Shown: piece by piece, positions 7,436-16,038 of the stretch | How the letters are laid out: every line of letters starts with the position of its first letter | How positions within the stretch are numbered: the first letter of the stretch is position 1 | From: Streptomyces buecherae | GTDB taxonomy: Bacteria > Actinomycetota > Actinomycetes > Streptomycetales > Streptomycetaceae | Length of the DNA stretch: 64,000 nucleotides | Reading direction: 5' to 3' | NCBI RefSeq assembly: GCF_014295035.1 | Contig: NZ_CP060404.1 | Coordinates: 4,310,501-4,374,500, forward strand | Notes under the pieces: generated by a model | The model's input: the letters and a program-made list of their open reading frames with translations, nothing else | Told to the model about the DNA's origin: nothing | Database searches by the model: none | Translations under genes and position numbers: made by a program

Positions 7436-7628
7436 CGCGCGTTCCCGGGGCCCCGACCGGACGTTTCGAGGTCAGCCGGGTTGGGGTGGTGGCCGGTGCG
7501 TACGGCGGTGAGCGTGGTCTCGGCGGGGTGGGCGAGGGCGCTGTGGGCGTGCGCCTGGGTCACGGTGCATGCCCGCAGGTAGGGGCGGAGCAGGAGGCGC
7601 GGCCACGTGGGTGTGGGGGCGGCGCGGG

Positions 7629-8354
7629 TCATCGGGTGCGGGCGTGGCCGACGGCGGCCTCGGCCAGGCCGGCGATCAGCGGGTGGGCGCGGGTGCCGTC
7701 GCCGTCCAGTTCGGGCTGGAAGAGCGTGGCCAGGAAGAAGGGGTGGGCGGGCAGTTCGGCGACGCGGACCTCGCCCGCCTCGTCGGTGCCGGTGAAGGCC
7801 AGGCCGTGGGCGCGCAGGGTGTCCAGGTAGTCGGGGTTGGGCGCGTAGTCGCAGTGGTAGCGCGCCCGGGCGCGGTCGGCTCCGATGAGGTCGGAGGCCC
7901 GGGAGCCGGGGGAGAGGCGGACGACGCCCTCGTGGCCGACGAGCGAGCAGGCCAGCGGGACGATCACGGCGTCCTCCGCCGGGGCCTGTGGGGTGTTCTC
8001 GGCGTGGGCGGCGCGGTCCAGGCCGCAGACGTCGCGCGCGAACTCGAGGAGGGCGTGCTGGAATCCGCCGCAGGTCCCCAGGAAGGGGATGCCCTTCTCG
8101 CGTGCCCCACGGATCGCGGCCAGGACGCCGGCCTCGCTGCGGTACGGGCTGCCCGGCAGGACCCACACGGCGTCGAAGCCGTCCACCACCGTCTCGTCGG
8201 CGTCCTGGGTGGCGATCCAGTAGGCGTCCAGGTCCCATCCGTCCCTCACGCGCAGGGCCTCAAGGAGGCCGGGGACGCGGGCGTGGGAGCGAACGGCGTC
8301 GGAGCGGTCGGCGACCAGAGCGACGCGTGCTGTGGCTGTGGCTGTGGAAGTCAT
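7629..8354 (-). CDS. CTP-synthase-like class I amidotransferase domain protein
   Basis: 241-residue stand-alone protein resembling the glutamine amidotransferase domain of CTP synthase. The nucleophile elbow GTCGGFQH places Cys at 95. The usual C-terminal His-Pro-Glu triad motif is replaced by LFQPEL (Q213, E215), so the catalytic His is missing; I recall the same substitution in the small CTP synthase C-terminal-related family, whose reaction is unknown. It may bind or hydrolyse a different amide. ATG 8354 matches the family start. It is divergent from a LysR regulator across a 70-bp gap with a palindrome, a classic regulator-target arrangement. Confidence 0.75.
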   Translation of the reverse strand: MTSTATATARVALVADRSDAVRSHARVPGLLEALRVRDGWDLDAYWIATQDADETVVDGFDAVWVLPGSPYRSEAGVLAAIRGAREKGIPFLGTCGGFQHALLEFARDVCGLDRAAHAENTPQAPAEDAVIVPLACSLVGHEGVVRLSPGSRASDLIGADRARARYHCDYAPNPDYLDTLRAHGLAFTGTDEAGEVRVAELPAHPFFLATLFQPELDGDGTRAHPLIAGLAEAAVGHARTR

Positions 8355-8401
8355 GCTCCCTATCCTGCTGACCAGCGCGTATCGCGTCTAACGATGATTT
8401 C

Positions 8402-8412
8402 TGCACGGTGCA
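8402..8412. promoter_or_regulatory. LysR-type operator candidate
   Basis: TGCAC-G-GTGCA is a perfect inverted repeat in the gap between the divergent amidotransferase and LysR genes, within the likely promoter of both. LysR regulators commonly bind such dyads next to their own gene. Confidence 0.5.
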
Positions 8413-8424
8413 TAAGTGATCCTG

Positions 8425-9330
8425 ATGCGCATGGACACGCATCTGCTGCGCACCTTCGTCGCGGTGCTCGACCACCGCTCCTTCTCCGGTGCCGCCAAGG
8501 CCCTGGGCTACACCCAGTCCGCGGTCTCCCAGCACGTCGCCGCGCTCGAAGCCGACCTGGGCGCCAGGCTGGTCGAGCGGCGGCCCGTCGCGCCCACGCC
8601 GGCCGGGACGCGACTCCTTGAGCACGCCCCCGCGCTGCTCCTGCGGCTGGACGCCGCCCGCGCCGACGTCGCCCGGCTGCACCACGCCCAGCCCACCCGC
8701 CTGACCCTCGCCTGCTCGGCCGCCGCCCTGACCAGCACCGTCGCGCGGGCCCTGGCCCAACTGCGGGCGACCACCCCCCTCCTGGACCTCGAAGTACGGG
8801 TCCTGGCCCGGGAAGTGGTGATCGAGGAGGTCCTCACCGCCCGCGCCGATCTCGGCCTCGTCGACGGAGTCGCCGCGCCCAGTGACCCGCTCCCCCTGCC
8901 GGACCTGGGCCCCACGACCACGCTCGCGGCGGCCGAGCAGCCGTTGGCCGTGCTCTTCCCCACCGACCACCCGCTGGCCCGGCGCCGCTCGGTGCGGCTC
9001 ACCGACCTGACGCAGGCCCAGTGGATCGACGCCCCGGACACCGCCGTCCCCCTCGACCGGCTTCGTGCCGTCTGCCGAACCGAGGGGTTCCGCCCCCGCG
9101 TGCGCCACCGGGGAACCGACCCGCACGGCCTCGCCGCCCTCGCCGCCGCGGGCCTCGGGCTCGCCGCCCTCCCCCTGCCGCTGGCCGCCACGCTCCCCGG
9201 CGTCACCGCCGTTCCGGCCGACGAGCCCCGCCTGGTGCACCGTACGGAACTCGTCCACACCGCACACCCGACCGAGCCCGCACGGCAGTTGGTCGACCTC
9301 ATCGCCGGCCGCACGGCAACCGCGCGGTGA
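8425..9330 (+). CDS. LysR-family transcriptional regulator
   Basis: About 300 residues. The N-terminal winged helix-turn-helix is clear (LLRTFVAVLDHRSFSGAAKA, then YTQSAVSQHVAALEADLGARL), followed by a substrate-binding domain to the C-terminus. Candidate starts are GTG 8416, ATG 8425 and ATG 8431; none has a good ribosome-binding site. I used 8425. It is divergent from the amidotransferase-like gene, its probable target, with a TGCAC-GTGCA dyad between them. The co-inducer cannot be predicted. Confidence 0.85.
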   Translation: MRMDTHLLRTFVAVLDHRSFSGAAKALGYTQSAVSQHVAALEADLGARLVERRPVAPTPAGTRLLEHAPALLLRLDAARADVARLHHAQPTRLTLACSAAALTSTVARALAQLRATTPLLDLEVRVLAREVVIEEVLTARADLGLVDGVAAPSDPLPLPDLGPTTTLAAAEQPLAVLFPTDHPLARRRSVRLTDLTQAQWIDAPDTAVPLDRLRAVCRTEGFRPRVRHRGTDPHGLAALAAAGLGLAALPLPLAATLPGVTAVPADEPRLVHRTELVHTAHPTEPARQLVDLIAGRTATAR

Positions 9331-9442
9331 TCGCCTCCGCTCTGGGCCCGCTCGGGCCAACCACGCGCGGGGGCACGGAAGTTTGCCGCCGGGGGCGACG
9401 GGTGCACGTACCGGGCGCCGACCTGGCGCGGTGGCACGCCAA

Positions 9443-9475
9443 GGCCCTGGCCGCCGTCGCGTGGCGGCCAGGGCC
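9443..9475. terminator. Bidirectional hairpin terminator
   Basis: GGCCCTGGCCGCC at 9443-9455 pairs perfectly with GGCGGCCAGGGCC at 9463-9475 around a seven-base loop. It lies between the convergent LysR gene and the membrane protein gene. The rest of the 9331-9626 gap shows no gene. Confidence 0.8.
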
Positions 9476-9626
9476 GGTGGGGGTGGTCGATGTCGGTTGA
9501 GTCGGTCGGGTCGGATCGGTGGCGAACGGCGTACGAGGCACCGGGTGAGCGGTGGGCCGGATGGTTCGCCCACCGCCACCCGGTCGCGCTCGCGACAGGG
9601 GTTCGCCGCGAGCGCTCGCCGGGGCG

Positions 9627-10517
9627 CTAGGACGGCCGGTGGTCTCGGCCGCCGAACTCCGGGCTGGTGAAGTCCGGGCTGCTGTAGCGCGGGCCCGGTG
9701 CCGGGTCGGAGCCACCGTCGCCGGGGCTGGTGAAGCCGGGGCGACTGTAGCCCAGGTGGGGCGTGCGGCTGGGCGCGTTGGCGCGGGGCGGTCGGTGTCC
9801 GGCTGAGGGTGACGGGCCCGCGGCGTCGCCGTCGTGCTCGGGGCCCGTCGGTGCCTCGCCGTTCGCCATCGCCTCGCTGAGGAACGGCACCATGCCCCGC
9901 TCCAACAGGGCCCGCTGCCACCTCTCGCGCGCCCGTTCCACCTCCGCGGCCCGGGCCCTGGCGCGCCGGTCGCCGCCGTTGCGTAGGGCGGTGACCAGGA
10001 GTCCCGCCCCGGCGATCAGGGCGCAGACCGCGGCGCAGGCCGCGAACACCCAGCCCGCGGTGACCAGGGGCGCGCCGGCGGACGCGTCCGGTGCGAACAC
10101 CCGCAGGACGTAGCCGACGACCAGGAAGATCGCCGCGGCGGCGCCGGCGAGCACCGGTGCCAGCACGGCGAGAACGGCCACGAGCCCCGCGCCGGACCCG
10201 TCGGCGACCTCACCCACGGACTCGCCCAGGGAGACCACGCCGCCTGGCGGGGTGTCCTCGCTCTCCTCCGGCCGTGCCGGGGGAGCGGGCGTGCGCAGGG
10301 ATTCCCGCGCCTGGACGTACCGGTCGTACTCGGTTGCCGCACACGCCGATATGGCGGTCGCTGCGCTGAGCGCCATCGTGCGCAGTTGGTGTGTGCTGAG
10401 CCGTTGGCCCGTGGTGCTCAGGCCAGGGTGTCGCTGTTCTGTCGTGCGCAGCGCCTCGTCGAGAACGCGCTCGAAGTCCGGGCGATCCTCGGTGAGCAGG
10501 TGTGGAGCGCTGTTCAT
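9627..10517 (-). CDS. Hypothetical membrane protein with repeated C-terminal tail
   Basis: 296 residues, function not recognised. A soluble N-terminal region (about 1-105) is followed by two hydrophobic segments (about 112-142 and 152-182), a basic, possibly coiled region rich in Arg/Glu (about 186-215), and a disordered tail. The tail ends in near-repeats YSRPGFTSP and YSSPDFTSPEFGG; similar endings occur, from memory, in conserved Streptomyces proteins. ATG 10517 starts the only plausible frame. It is convergent with the LysR gene. Confidence 0.65.
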   Translation of the reverse strand: MNSAPHLLTEDRPDFERVLDEALRTTEQRHPGLSTTGQRLSTHQLRTMALSAATAISACAATEYDRYVQARESLRTPAPPARPEESEDTPPGGVVSLGESVGEVADGSGAGLVAVLAVLAPVLAGAAAAIFLVVGYVLRVFAPDASAGAPLVTAGWVFAACAAVCALIAGAGLLVTALRNGGDRRARARAAEVERARERWQRALLERGMVPFLSEAMANGEAPTGPEHDGDAAGPSPSAGHRPPRANAPSRTPHLGYSRPGFTSPGDGGSDPAPGPRYSSPDFTSPEFGGRDHRPS

Positions 10518-10706
10518 GGGTGCATCCCCCGATGCTCCGTAGGGCCTTGATACCGGCTGTTACCGGTCACGGGCGGGAACGGAGGAGAGCCTGCTACGGA
10601 TAAGCCGATGGTAGAGCTGTCGCGGTGCGGGATAACAGGGTGCTATCCGAAAATCGCCCCGCGCGGGTGGGATTCCTCATTGCCCGTCTACCCGGCGGCT
10701 CAACCC

Positions 10707-12518
10707 TCAACCATGCAGTGGAAATTGCACGACAAGGAGTTTTCCGGCCATCGTGACGCCGCCGTCCATGGCGATGGCGAGGTCGTCGGCGTACACGTGC
10801 GGGCCGTTGACCAGCGGACGGCTGTCCTCGCCGTCGGCGTCCTCGGCACCGACCTCGCCGAGCAGGTACGGAATCGGGCTGTGCCCGTGGACCAGGCGCT
10901 CGCCGCCGTAGGTGTCGAGGAGTTCGCGTACGGCCATCGCGCCGGTCTCGTCCCGGAAGGCGAACCGTTTGGTGAACTTGCGGAACAGGTCCCAGCACTC
11001 GTCGGCGTCGCCGCGCTGGAGCGTCTCGGTGACGGTGTCGTTGACGGCCTCGATGGAGTCGCCGTACTCCAGGTAGGCGGTGGTGTCGGAGTGCAGCAGC
11101 AGGTGCCCGTCCTCCTCGACCATCGCGTCGAGCCGGGACATCCACTGCACGTGGTGGTCCTCAAGCCGCTCCATGTCGGTGCGCTGGCCGCCGTTGAGCA
11201 GCCACGCGGCCTGGAAGGAGGCGGTGCCGGCGCCGGACTGGACCGGGGTGTCGCCGAAGCGCTTGGCGCCGATGAGCAGCAGCTCGTGATTGCCCATCAG
11301 GGCCTTGCAGTAGCCGCCGGCCGCGGCGGCCTGCGCGGAGAGCTGCATGACCAGGTCGATCACGCCGATGCCGTCCGGGCCACGGTCGGTGAAGTCGCCG
11401 AGGAACCAGAGTCTGGCCTTGCCGGCCGACCAGTTGCCCTCGGCGTCGATGAGGCCCTGCTCGGCCAGCGCGGCCCGCAGTTCGTCGAGGTAGCCGTGCA
11501 CGTCGCCGACGACGAACAGCGGGCCGAGGCCCTCCTGGTCGGCGTGCGCGGGCGCCCCCGCGGGCGCTGGCTCGATCGCGTCGGCGAAGTCGGCCGTGGA
11601 CAGGTCGGCGATGGTGCTGCCGGGCCCCACACCGCGCGCGATGACGGGCAGGTCGCGCTCGGTCGGGGTGTACTCGGGGTCGGTGTGCGCGGGGGCGCCG
11701 GGGTGGTCGGCGCCGCCGGCCGTGGCCCGGGCCGGGGGCACGGCGGAGGTCGGCTGCCGCGGCGCGGGCACGGTGCCCGGCGCGTACTCCGCCGGCGGTA
11801 CGGCTTGCCCGCGGCTCTGACCTGGCACGCTCGCGGGCGCGGCGCGGCCCGCGGGCTGGGACGGGTCCGCTGGGGGTGTCGCGTGGCCGGGCGCGCCCTG
11901 GCCCGGCGCGTACGACTGCGGGTTGCTGGGCTGCCGGGTGGCCGACTGGGAGGCGGAGGCCGGGTGCGGGCCGGGGGCGCCCTGCGGGTGTGCGTGCAGC
12001 GGGCGGGGCTCGTGCGGCTGGTGCGGTGTGGCCGGACGGGGTGCCGCCTGGGGCGCGTTCGGCTGCGGGGCCGCCTGGGGGGCGTACGCCTGCGGCGCGC
12101 GTTGGGCCGGGGTCCGGGGCACCTGCTGGTCCCGCGCCACGGGTCCCGGCTGGGCGGTGGACGGGGCCTGCGGGGTGGAGCCGGCCGCGAGGGGGCGCAC
12201 CCGCGCGGAGGCCGGGCTGACGTGGCTCATGCGCAGGGTGGGCGCGGGGGCCGGTGGCTGGGCGGTCGCGCCATCGGGCGCGCCGGCGTGCGCTCCGTGG
12301 GCGACATCGGGGTTCAGCGGCTCCGCGCCGCGCGGGCCCTGGGCCGCGCGCCCCGGGTCCGGCTGCGGTGCGGCGGGGTTGACCTGCGCCGGGGCGGGGT
12401 GCGCTGCGGGGGCAGGCGGGTGTTCCGCTTCGCCCTGGTCGGGCCGCGCGTCGTGCTCCGCATCCGGATGCGAAGACGTGGTCCGTGCCGTGGGTCCCAG
12501 ACCGGCCCCCTGAGTCAT
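10707..12518 (-). CDS. Calcineurin-like metallophosphoesterase with Pro-rich N-terminus
   Basis: 603 residues. The first about 310 residues are Pro/Ala/Gln-rich and low-complexity. The C-terminal half is a PPP-type metallophosphoesterase: GDVHG (about 335), GDFTDRG (about 372), GNHE (about 407), and later H-containing LHSD and VHGHSP motifs supply the two-metal site. It should hydrolyse a phosphoester, possibly phosphoprotein or nucleotide. ATG 12518 was chosen because GGAGGGGT precedes it at the right spacing; in-frame ATGs at 12533 and 12548 lack one. The Pro-rich arm may anchor the enzyme to a partner or be repetitive padding. Confidence 0.8.
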   Translation of the reverse strand: MTQGAGLGPTARTTSSHPDAEHDARPDQGEAEHPPAPAAHPAPAQVNPAAPQPDPGRAAQGPRGAEPLNPDVAHGAHAGAPDGATAQPPAPAPTLRMSHVSPASARVRPLAAGSTPQAPSTAQPGPVARDQQVPRTPAQRAPQAYAPQAAPQPNAPQAAPRPATPHQPHEPRPLHAHPQGAPGPHPASASQSATRQPSNPQSYAPGQGAPGHATPPADPSQPAGRAAPASVPGQSRGQAVPPAEYAPGTVPAPRQPTSAVPPARATAGGADHPGAPAHTDPEYTPTERDLPVIARGVGPGSTIADLSTADFADAIEPAPAGAPAHADQEGLGPLFVVGDVHGYLDELRAALAEQGLIDAEGNWSAGKARLWFLGDFTDRGPDGIGVIDLVMQLSAQAAAAGGYCKALMGNHELLLIGAKRFGDTPVQSGAGTASFQAAWLLNGGQRTDMERLEDHHVQWMSRLDAMVEEDGHLLLHSDTTAYLEYGDSIEAVNDTVTETLQRGDADECWDLFRKFTKRFAFRDETGAMAVRELLDTYGGERLVHGHSPIPYLLGEVGAEDADGEDSRPLVNGPHVYADDLAIAMDGGVTMAGKLLVVQFPLHG

Positions 12519-12853
12519 CGACCCCTCCACCATCGCGCCGCCGTGCACCTTCTGGACCTTGCCTGGTCGACGGCGGTCCGCGGTGTCGTCCGCCCATCAT
12601 AGGAATGACCGTCGGGGGTTGTGACGCACCAGGGGTCGCGAAATGGGTCGAGCGCAGGGTTCGCCGGCCATTTCTCCCGAATTGGCCGCTTGGCAGGGGC
12701 GCATTACGGCGCCATGAGGCGGCGGCGACCGGATCGGGTGGGGGCCGGCCGGCCCAGCGGGGCCGGGCGGGACGAGGGGGCGGGCACGCCGTGCGGCAAG
12801 GGGCGTGGGGTGGCTTGGGGGTGGTGCGAGCGAGGGCGGGGGCGCGCGCGGAG
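12519..12853. other. Intergenic, no gene seen
   Basis: This gap between two leftward genes must contain the promoter of the phosphoesterase gene. I see no coding frame with a plausible start, no tRNA-like fold and no strong repeat. Confidence 0.5.
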
Positions 12854-13954
12854 CTAGGCGCCCGCGGGTCCGCGCGGGGCGCTCACGGTGGTCCGGGGCG
12901 ACCGTCGCTGCGACGACGCGCGCACGATGAGTTCCGTCGGTATGACCTGTTCGACCGGGCCGCCGGCGTCCACGCCTTCGATGGCGTCGATGAGGAGTTG
13001 GACGACGGCGGTGCCGATCCGGCGCGGCTTGAGGGAGAGGGTGGTGACCGGCGGGTCGGTGGTGGTGTAGACGCTGGACTCGCTACAGCACACGAGCAGC
13101 AGGTCGTCCGGGACGCGCAGCCCGTAGCGCCGGGCGGCGGCGAGCAGGTCGGTGCCGTTGGGGTCGAAGAGCCCGTAGACGGCGTCCGGCCGGTCGGGCC
13201 TGGCCAGCAGCCGGTCGGCGGCGACGGCGCCCGCGCACGGGTCGTGCGCCGGGTACTCCTCGTACACCGGGTCCTGGCCGACGCGCTCGCACCAGGAGAG
13301 GTACGCGGAGGTGGAGAGCCGGGTGTAGGTGTCCGTGGTGGTGCCGGTGAGGAGTCCGATGCGGCGGGCGCCCGCCTCGGCGAGGTGGTCGAGCAGCCCG
13401 CACACGGCCGCCTGGTGGTCGTTGTCCACCCAGGCGGTGACGGGCAGCGATCCGGCCGGGCGCCCGTCGGAGACGACGGGGATGCCGTGGCGTACGAGTT
13501 CGGCCACCACCGGGTCCTGGTCGGAGGGGTCGATGACCACGGTGCCGTCCAGGGCCACGTTGGACCACACGTCGTGGCGCGAGGTGGCGGGCAGGATGAC
13601 GAGGGCGTAGCCGCGGGCCAGCGCGGCGGAGGTGGCCGCGCGGGCCATCTCGGCGAAGTAGGCGAACTCGGTGAAGGTGAAAGGTTCATCCCCGTACGTG
13701 GTCACGGTCAGTCCGATGAGACCTGACTTGCCGGTACGGAGCGTGCGGGCCGCGGCGGAGGGGCGGTAGCCCAGCCGGTCGGCGACCTCGCGGACGTGGC
13801 GACGGGTGGCATCCGGTAGCCGTCCCTTGCCGTTGAGCGCGTCGGAGACGGTCGTGATCGAGACCCCGGCTGCGGCGGCCACGTCCCGGATGCCCGCTCG
13901 CCCCAGCCGGCGGCCGGTCGACCGGCTCACCTGGTGCTTCCCTGCTGCTGTCAT
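12854..13954 (-). CDS. LacI-family transcriptional repressor
   Basis: 366 residues. The LacI headpiece is near the N-terminus (GIRDVAAAAGVSITTVSDAL, then GRLPDATRRHVREVADRLGY), followed by the periplasmic-binding-protein-like sensor domain with LIGLTVTTYGDE and the HGIPVV and DNDHQAA blocks. Such proteins repress sugar or nucleoside genes and release DNA on ligand binding. ATG 13954 is the start before the headpiece; upstream in-frame sequence lies in the lower-GC divergent promoter region. No sugar operon is adjacent, so its target is elsewhere or is the divergent aminotransferase gene. Confidence 0.88.
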   Translation of the reverse strand: MTAAGKHQVSRSTGRRLGRAGIRDVAAAAGVSITTVSDALNGKGRLPDATRRHVREVADRLGYRPSAAARTLRTGKSGLIGLTVTTYGDEPFTFTEFAYFAEMARAATSAALARGYALVILPATSRHDVWSNVALDGTVVIDPSDQDPVVAELVRHGIPVVSDGRPAGSLPVTAWVDNDHQAAVCGLLDHLAEAGARRIGLLTGTTTDTYTRLSTSAYLSWCERVGQDPVYEEYPAHDPCAGAVAADRLLARPDRPDAVYGLFDPNGTDLLAAARRYGLRVPDDLLLVCCSESSVYTTTDPPVTTLSLKPRRIGTAVVQLLIDAIEGVDAGGPVEQVIPTELIVRASSQRRSPRTTVSAPRGPAGA

Positions 13955-14314
13955 GGCGAGCCGATAGTAGGGCTCGATGGGTGCGTTCGGAGGAATCGGT
14001 AATCCACTGTCAACAGGCACGATTCTGCATGAGCAACAACCCTTAATAACCTTGGAAATCAAGGCAGTTGGTAGCTCTGCTGGGTCTCTGCTCGGCCACG
14101 CGCCGGTCGTGCCTGCTGATTGGCTTATGTTTCGGAGAGGTCTCAACTCACTCTCACGGGTGAAGCGCGCCACGGCGCTCGCTACCGGCGCACAGCCAGC
14201 GGAAGGGCGCTCCCCTTGGTCTTTACGGCACCCGGGGGAATCCTCATAAGGTAAACAGTATTGCGTGTCTGTTAGGTGACTGCTGTGCCCGGAACGGTTC
14301 AAGGAGGATCTGCG
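13955..14314. promoter_or_regulatory. Divergent promoter region, lacI-type/hisC-type genes
   Basis: About 360 bp with noticeably lower G+C than its surroundings, including several A+T-rich runs around 14030-14060 and 14245-14275. It must carry the promoters of both divergent genes. No clear LacI-type palindrome was identified by eye. Confidence 0.5.
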
Positions 14315-15400
14315 GTGTCTGAAAAGAGCCCCAAGCTACGCGCTGCGCTCGACGGCGTTCCGACCTACAAGCCAGGCAAGCCCGCCGCGGCGGCGCCGGG
14401 TGGCGCGACCACGTACAAGCTGTCCTCGAACGAGAACCCCTACCCGCCGCTGCCCGGCGTCCTGGAGGAGGCGGTGCGCGCCGCCGGTGCGCTCAACCGC
14501 TACCCCGACCTGGCCTGCACCGGGCTGATGGCCGAGCTGTCCAACCGGTTCGAGGTGCCGATCGAGCACCTGGCCACCGGCACCGGCTCGGTGGGTATCG
14601 CGCAGCAGCTCGTGCAGTCGACGGCCGGGCCGGGTGACGAGGTCATCTTCGCCTGGCGCTCCTTCGAGGCGTACCCGATCGTCACGCAGATCGCCGGGGC
14701 GACGCCGGTGCCGGTGCCGTTGACGGCCGACGAGGGCCACGACCTGGACGCGATGCTCGCCGCGGTCACCGAGCGGACCCGACTGATATTCGTGTGCAAC
14801 CCCAACAACCCGACCGGGACCGTGGTCCGCCGCGCGGAGCTGGAGCGCTTCCTCGACCAGGTGCCGTCCGACATCCTGATCGTGCTGGACGAGGCGTACC
14901 GCGAGTTCATCCGCGACGAGGACGTCCCGGACGGGATCGACCTGTACCGGAACCGCCCCAACGTGTGCGTGCTGCGGACCTTCTCCAAGGCGTACGGGCT
15001 GGCCGGGCTGCGGGTCGGCTTCGCGGTGGGCCACGATCCGGTGGCGGCGGCGCTGCGCAAGACGGCGGTGCCCTTCGGTGTGACGCAGGTGGCGCAGGAG
15101 GCGGCCATCGCGTCGCTGCGCAGCGAGGACGCGCTGAGCGAGCGGGTGGCGGCGCTGGTCGAGGAGCGGACCCGGGTCTACGAGGCGCTCGTCGCGCAGG
15201 GCTGGACCGTCCCCGAGTCGCACGGCAACTTCGTCTGGCTCCGGCTCGGCGACCGCGCGCTGGACTTCGCGGCGGCGTGCGAGCGCGGTGGCGTGGTCGT
15301 CCGGCCGTTCCAGGGCGACGGCGTACGGATCACGATCGGCGAGACCGAGGCGAACGACCTGTTCCTGAAGGCGGCGGAGGCGTTCCGCAAGGAGCTCTGA
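14315..15400 (+). CDS. hisC: HisC-like PLP aminotransferase (histidinol-phosphate/aromatic)
   Basis: 361-residue class I/II aminotransferase of the HisC/aromatic aminotransferase group. Landmarks are SSNENPYPP near the N-terminus, CNPNNPTGT, LDEAYREF, the PLP-Schiff-base Lys at 225 in TFSKAYGLAGLR, and a late RITIG arginine block. GTG 14315 follows AAGGAGG at ideal spacing. It may act on histidinol phosphate or on phenylalanine/tyrosine; no other his gene is nearby, so a paralogue for aromatic amino acids (Pat-like) is quite possible. A hairpin terminator follows at 15467-15490, separating it from the cyd genes. Confidence 0.88.
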   Translation: MSEKSPKLRAALDGVPTYKPGKPAAAAPGGATTYKLSSNENPYPPLPGVLEEAVRAAGALNRYPDLACTGLMAELSNRFEVPIEHLATGTGSVGIAQQLVQSTAGPGDEVIFAWRSFEAYPIVTQIAGATPVPVPLTADEGHDLDAMLAAVTERTRLIFVCNPNNPTGTVVRRAELERFLDQVPSDILIVLDEAYREFIRDEDVPDGIDLYRNRPNVCVLRTFSKAYGLAGLRVGFAVGHDPVAAALRKTAVPFGVTQVAQEAAIASLRSEDALSERVAALVEERTRVYEALVAQGWTVPESHGNFVWLRLGDRALDFAAACERGGVVVRPFQGDGVRITIGETEANDLFLKAAEAFRKEL

Positions 15401-15466
15401 GCGGTCTGCCGATTCCGGGACCCCTGAGCGGGCTTCCGGGGCCCGGCACCACCGGCGCGATGTACG

Positions 15467-15490
15467 AGGGCGCGGCTTCGGCCGCGCCCT
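15467..15490 (+). terminator. Terminator after hisC-like gene
   Basis: AGGGCGCGGC, a TTCG tetraloop and GCCGCGCCCT form a perfect 10-bp hairpin followed by TTCG, 66 bp after the stop codon. This is the strongest terminator in the window. Confidence 0.9.
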
Positions 15491-15910
15491 TTCGCGTGCC
15501 GCGTGCCGTGCGCCGCGGTACGCCTGTGGGCGCGGGCATGGGAGGCGTCTCCGGTGACCCGGCTCGTGCGGCTGCTGGGCTGGGGCGCGTCCTGGCGGGC
15601 TTGGCCCGCTGGCCGCCGATCGGGCCGTGGATCGCGGGTGCGGAAAGTGGCGTTTGCCACAGGGTGTGCCACGTCATAGGGGCGCGAGGTGGCTGGGGCG
15701 GTGGCGGGTGGGCTCGGGGTGGGGTGTGGGTCGGGCAGCGGTGTCGTGGGTGGCCGGGGGCGTATTCCGTGCTGGTGGTGGGGTGTTCGGCGGTAGGTGG
15801 GGCGTGCGGGTCGGCTCGTCGCGCTGGTGGGGCCGGCCGGGCGGGGCCGGGTGGGGGTGGTGTGCCGGGCGGGGACGGGGGACCCCCGGTGCGGGCTGAC
15901 GAAAGTATGT
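15491..15910. other. GC-rich gap upstream of cyd promoter
   Basis: About 420 bp of G-rich DNA. Open frames on both strands are low-complexity (Gly/Arg or Pro/Arg) without ribosome-binding sites. I see no gene here. Confidence 0.5.
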
Positions 15911-15914
15911 GCGT

Positions 15915-15946
15915 CATAATTCCTTGTGAATGTGAACGCGTTCACA
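15915..15946 (+). promoter_or_regulatory. cydA promoter with Rex operator
   Basis: TGTGAACGCGTTCACA at 15931-15946 is a perfect 16-bp palindrome and equals the Rex operator consensus known from Streptomyces. A CATAAT -10 hexamer lies immediately upstream at 15915-15920, so the operator covers the transcription start region. Rex bound to NAD represses here; a rise in NADH, as in oxygen limitation, releases it and turns on the bd oxidase. Confidence 0.95.
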
Positions 15947-16038
15947 AGCTCGTCTGATGCATCCCCCTTTGACCGTGATCAATCGGGCGGATCGCCCCGG
16001 CGGGTGCGCGGCTCAGCAAGACGGCAAGGAGACACGAC

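Noticed and set aside
12519..12853. tRNA or small RNA gene
   Set aside because: No cloverleaf or conserved T-loop sequence was found by eye here or in the other gaps.
14276..14314. Earlier GTG start for the hisC-like gene at 14276
   Set aside because: AAGGAGG is positioned for GTG 14315, and the extra 13 residues are not family-like.
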